DNA from: Vitis vinifera
Taxonomy: Eukaryota > Streptophyta > Magnoliopsida > Vitales > Vitaceae
Length of the DNA stretch: 64,000 bases
Assembly (NCBI RefSeq): GCF_030704535.1
Contig: NC_081815.1
Location: 263,001 to 327,000 of the forward strand
Direction of reading: 5' to 3'
Below are positions 62,826 to 64,000 of this stretch, in pieces. The notes beneath the pieces are model-generated. The model was given only the letters and a program-made list of their open reading frames with translations, did not search any database and had not been told where the DNA came from. Each line of letters opens with the position of its first letter. Position 1 is the first letter of the stretch. The position numbers and the translations under genes were made by a program.

Positions 62826-64000
62826 ATGGCCACACCTTCCCAAAGTCGATCATCCGGTAGAGGGGAGGAAGATAATCTCGAATGGCGTCAGGCCATCGAA
62901 AAAAGACAGTTGGCGAGCGAAAAACAGCTAAGAGCTCTCCTCCAGGAGACGGTGAGGTTAAGGGAAGAAAACGTTGTGTTACGCATTCAAGCCTCAACGT
63001 CAGGTTCTCCTCGTCGTCAGCGTTCAAGAGGCCAGGTGGCAAACTCAAGGCCAGAGCCAGAATCAATATATCCTGGGTCAACAGGAGCTGTCCCAGGAGC
63101 ATACAACGCAAGGCCCCATGAGCCACGTACACCTATGCCTCGAGCTCCCCGTGAGGAAAGCTCAGATTCCACTCATTTTTCAGCAAAGAGACAACGTGAT
63201 AGAAAATCACAGTTGTCAAGTTCTATGCGCGCAAGACTAGGCCCACAAGAGCCTGGGAGATCAAGGCCACCAGTAGCCACAACCCGGGCACCACGCCCCG
63301 ATCCTATGATCGCTCCCATGGTGCAGAACGTACCTCCGCATCGTGACCCCATGGTCACCCCAGCGATGCGGAACGTTCACTCACACCTAGCGGAACGACC
63401 AGCTGGGAGAAACCTCCCAAACGAGCCACCCATTGGCTCCATCAGCAAAAGGCTGGATGACATGCTCTCCACGCCCTTTTGCTCTCATATCACCCATTAC
63501 GAGCCCCCAAGGGGATTCCTCGTACCAAAGTTTTCCACATACGATGGGACCAACGATCCCTTCGATCACATCATGCACTATCGACAGCTTATGACGCTCG
63601 ATATTGGCAACGATGCATTGCTATGCAAAGTATTCCCCGCCAGCCTTCAAGGGCAGGCCCTCTCATGGTTTCATCGCCTACCTCCTTACTCTGTTGACAA
63701 TTTCAGGGACCTCTCTGAAGCTTTCGTGGGACAGTACTTGTGCTCTGCTCGACACAAGCAGAATATCAGCACCCTCCAGAACATAAAAATGAGAGACAAC
63801 GAATCCTTGAGGGAATTTGTGAAACGATTTGGCCAAGCCGTGCTTCAAATAGAGGCTTGCAGCATGGATGCTGTCCTACAGATCTTCAAGAGAAGCATCT
63901 GTCCAGGCACTCCATTTTTCGAATCGCTGGCCAAAAAGCCTCCTACAACGATGGACGATTTGTTCAGACGTGCTAACAAATATTCAATGCTCGAAGATGA
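62826..64000 (+). CDS. Retrotransposon gag polyprotein, N-terminal part
   Basis: An uninterrupted frame of 391 codons from MATPSQSRSSGRGEED runs off the window. It begins with a Gln/Glu/Arg-rich segment (about 20-55) that could form a coiled coil, followed by a long Pro/Arg-rich disordered region. The capsid-like Retrotrans_gag domain starts near residue 235 (PKFSTYDGTNDPFDHI). It continues through the signature KVFPASLQGQALSWF from Lys268, with REFVKRFGQAV and DDLFRRANKY further on. Gag builds the virus-like particle that carries the element's RNA. No stop or frameshift is seen. The zinc knuckle, protease and pol would lie beyond the edge. Confidence 0.88.
   Translation, partial: MATPSQSRSSGRGEEDNLEWRQAIEKRQLASEKQLRALLQETVRLREENVVLRIQASTSGSPRRQRSRGQVANSRPEPESIYPGSTGAVPGAYNARPHEPRTPMPRAPREESSDSTHFSAKRQRDRKSQLSSSMRARLGPQEPGRSRPPVATTRAPRPDPMIAPMVQNVPPHRDPMVTPAMRNVHSHLAERPAGRNLPNEPPIGSISKRLDDMLSTPFCSHITHYEPPRGFLVPKFSTYDGTNDPFDHIMHYRQLMTLDIGNDALLCKVFPASLQGQALSWFHRLPPYSVDNFRDLSEAFVGQYLCSARHKQNISTLQNIKMRDNESLREFVKRFGQAVLQIEACSMDAVLQIFKRSICPGTPFFESLAKKPPTTMDDLFRRANKYSMLED

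Larger units (their letters stand above)
62026..64000 (+). mobile_element. Ty3/gypsy-type LTR retrotransposon, left part, cut by the window edge
   Basis: The order is 5' LTR, primer-binding site, leader and gag. The LTR probably runs from TGTTATCAG (62026) to CGACAACA (62770), about 745 bp, with TG...CA ends; the left boundary is inferred because the 3' LTR lies outside the window. Reverse transcriptase and integrase are also outside, so assignment to Ty3/gypsy rests on the gag type and the primer-binding site. The open gag suggests a fairly young insertion. Confidence 0.8.

Overview
This is nuclear DNA from a flowering plant. It contains a bifunctional LKR/SDH, pectin methylesterases with an N-terminal inhibitor-like domain, a GPI-type GH17 glucanase with an X8 domain, many GT-AG introns, and plant-type LINE, SINE, Ty1/copia and Ty3/gypsy sequences. 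The exon/intron style and repeat flavour resemble a woody eudicot such as grapevine (Vitis). That species guess is an inference from familiarity, not something I could test. All six gene models below were spliced by eye, and each gives an uninterrupted frame whose length is divisible by three.

Layout. 0.2-0.5 kb: a decayed LINE zinc-finger fragment. 2.8-4.4 kb (+): GH17-X8 beta-1,3-glucanase, 2 exons. 5.1-10.1 kb (-): 26S proteasome ATPase RPT1, 10 exons. 10.1-15.3 kb: gene-free DNA with a Ty1/copia RNase H relic and LTR-like sequence. 16.4-19.2 kb (+): HAD/NT5C-like phosphatase, 6 exons including a 25-nt micro-exon. 19.2-22.8 kb: no gene seen. 22.8-43.6 kb (-): LKR/SDH, 24 coding exons, 1057 aa, spread over 21 kb because its introns have collected a LINE, SINEs, a copia relic and a 1.09-kb foldback element. 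46.5-59.7 kb (+): three pectinesterase/inhibitor-domain genes in tandem (578, 532 and 597 aa). 62.0-64.0 kb (+): the left end of a Ty3/gypsy-type LTR retrotransposon whose gag is still open at the window edge.

How the genes relate. The glucanase and the three pectinesterases act on the cell wall (callose and homogalacturonan). RPT1 is a proteasome base subunit and LKR/SDH is the lysine catabolic enzyme. They are ordinary chromosome neighbours, not a pathway cluster; only the pectinesterase trio looks like a local duplication. I did not find a convincing undescribed system. The points most worth a second look are the intronic foldback element built from short palindromes, a GC-AG intron in LKR/SDH, a perfect 14-bp hairpin just before the third pectinesterase start, and an RPT1 copy with several changes from the usual sequence.
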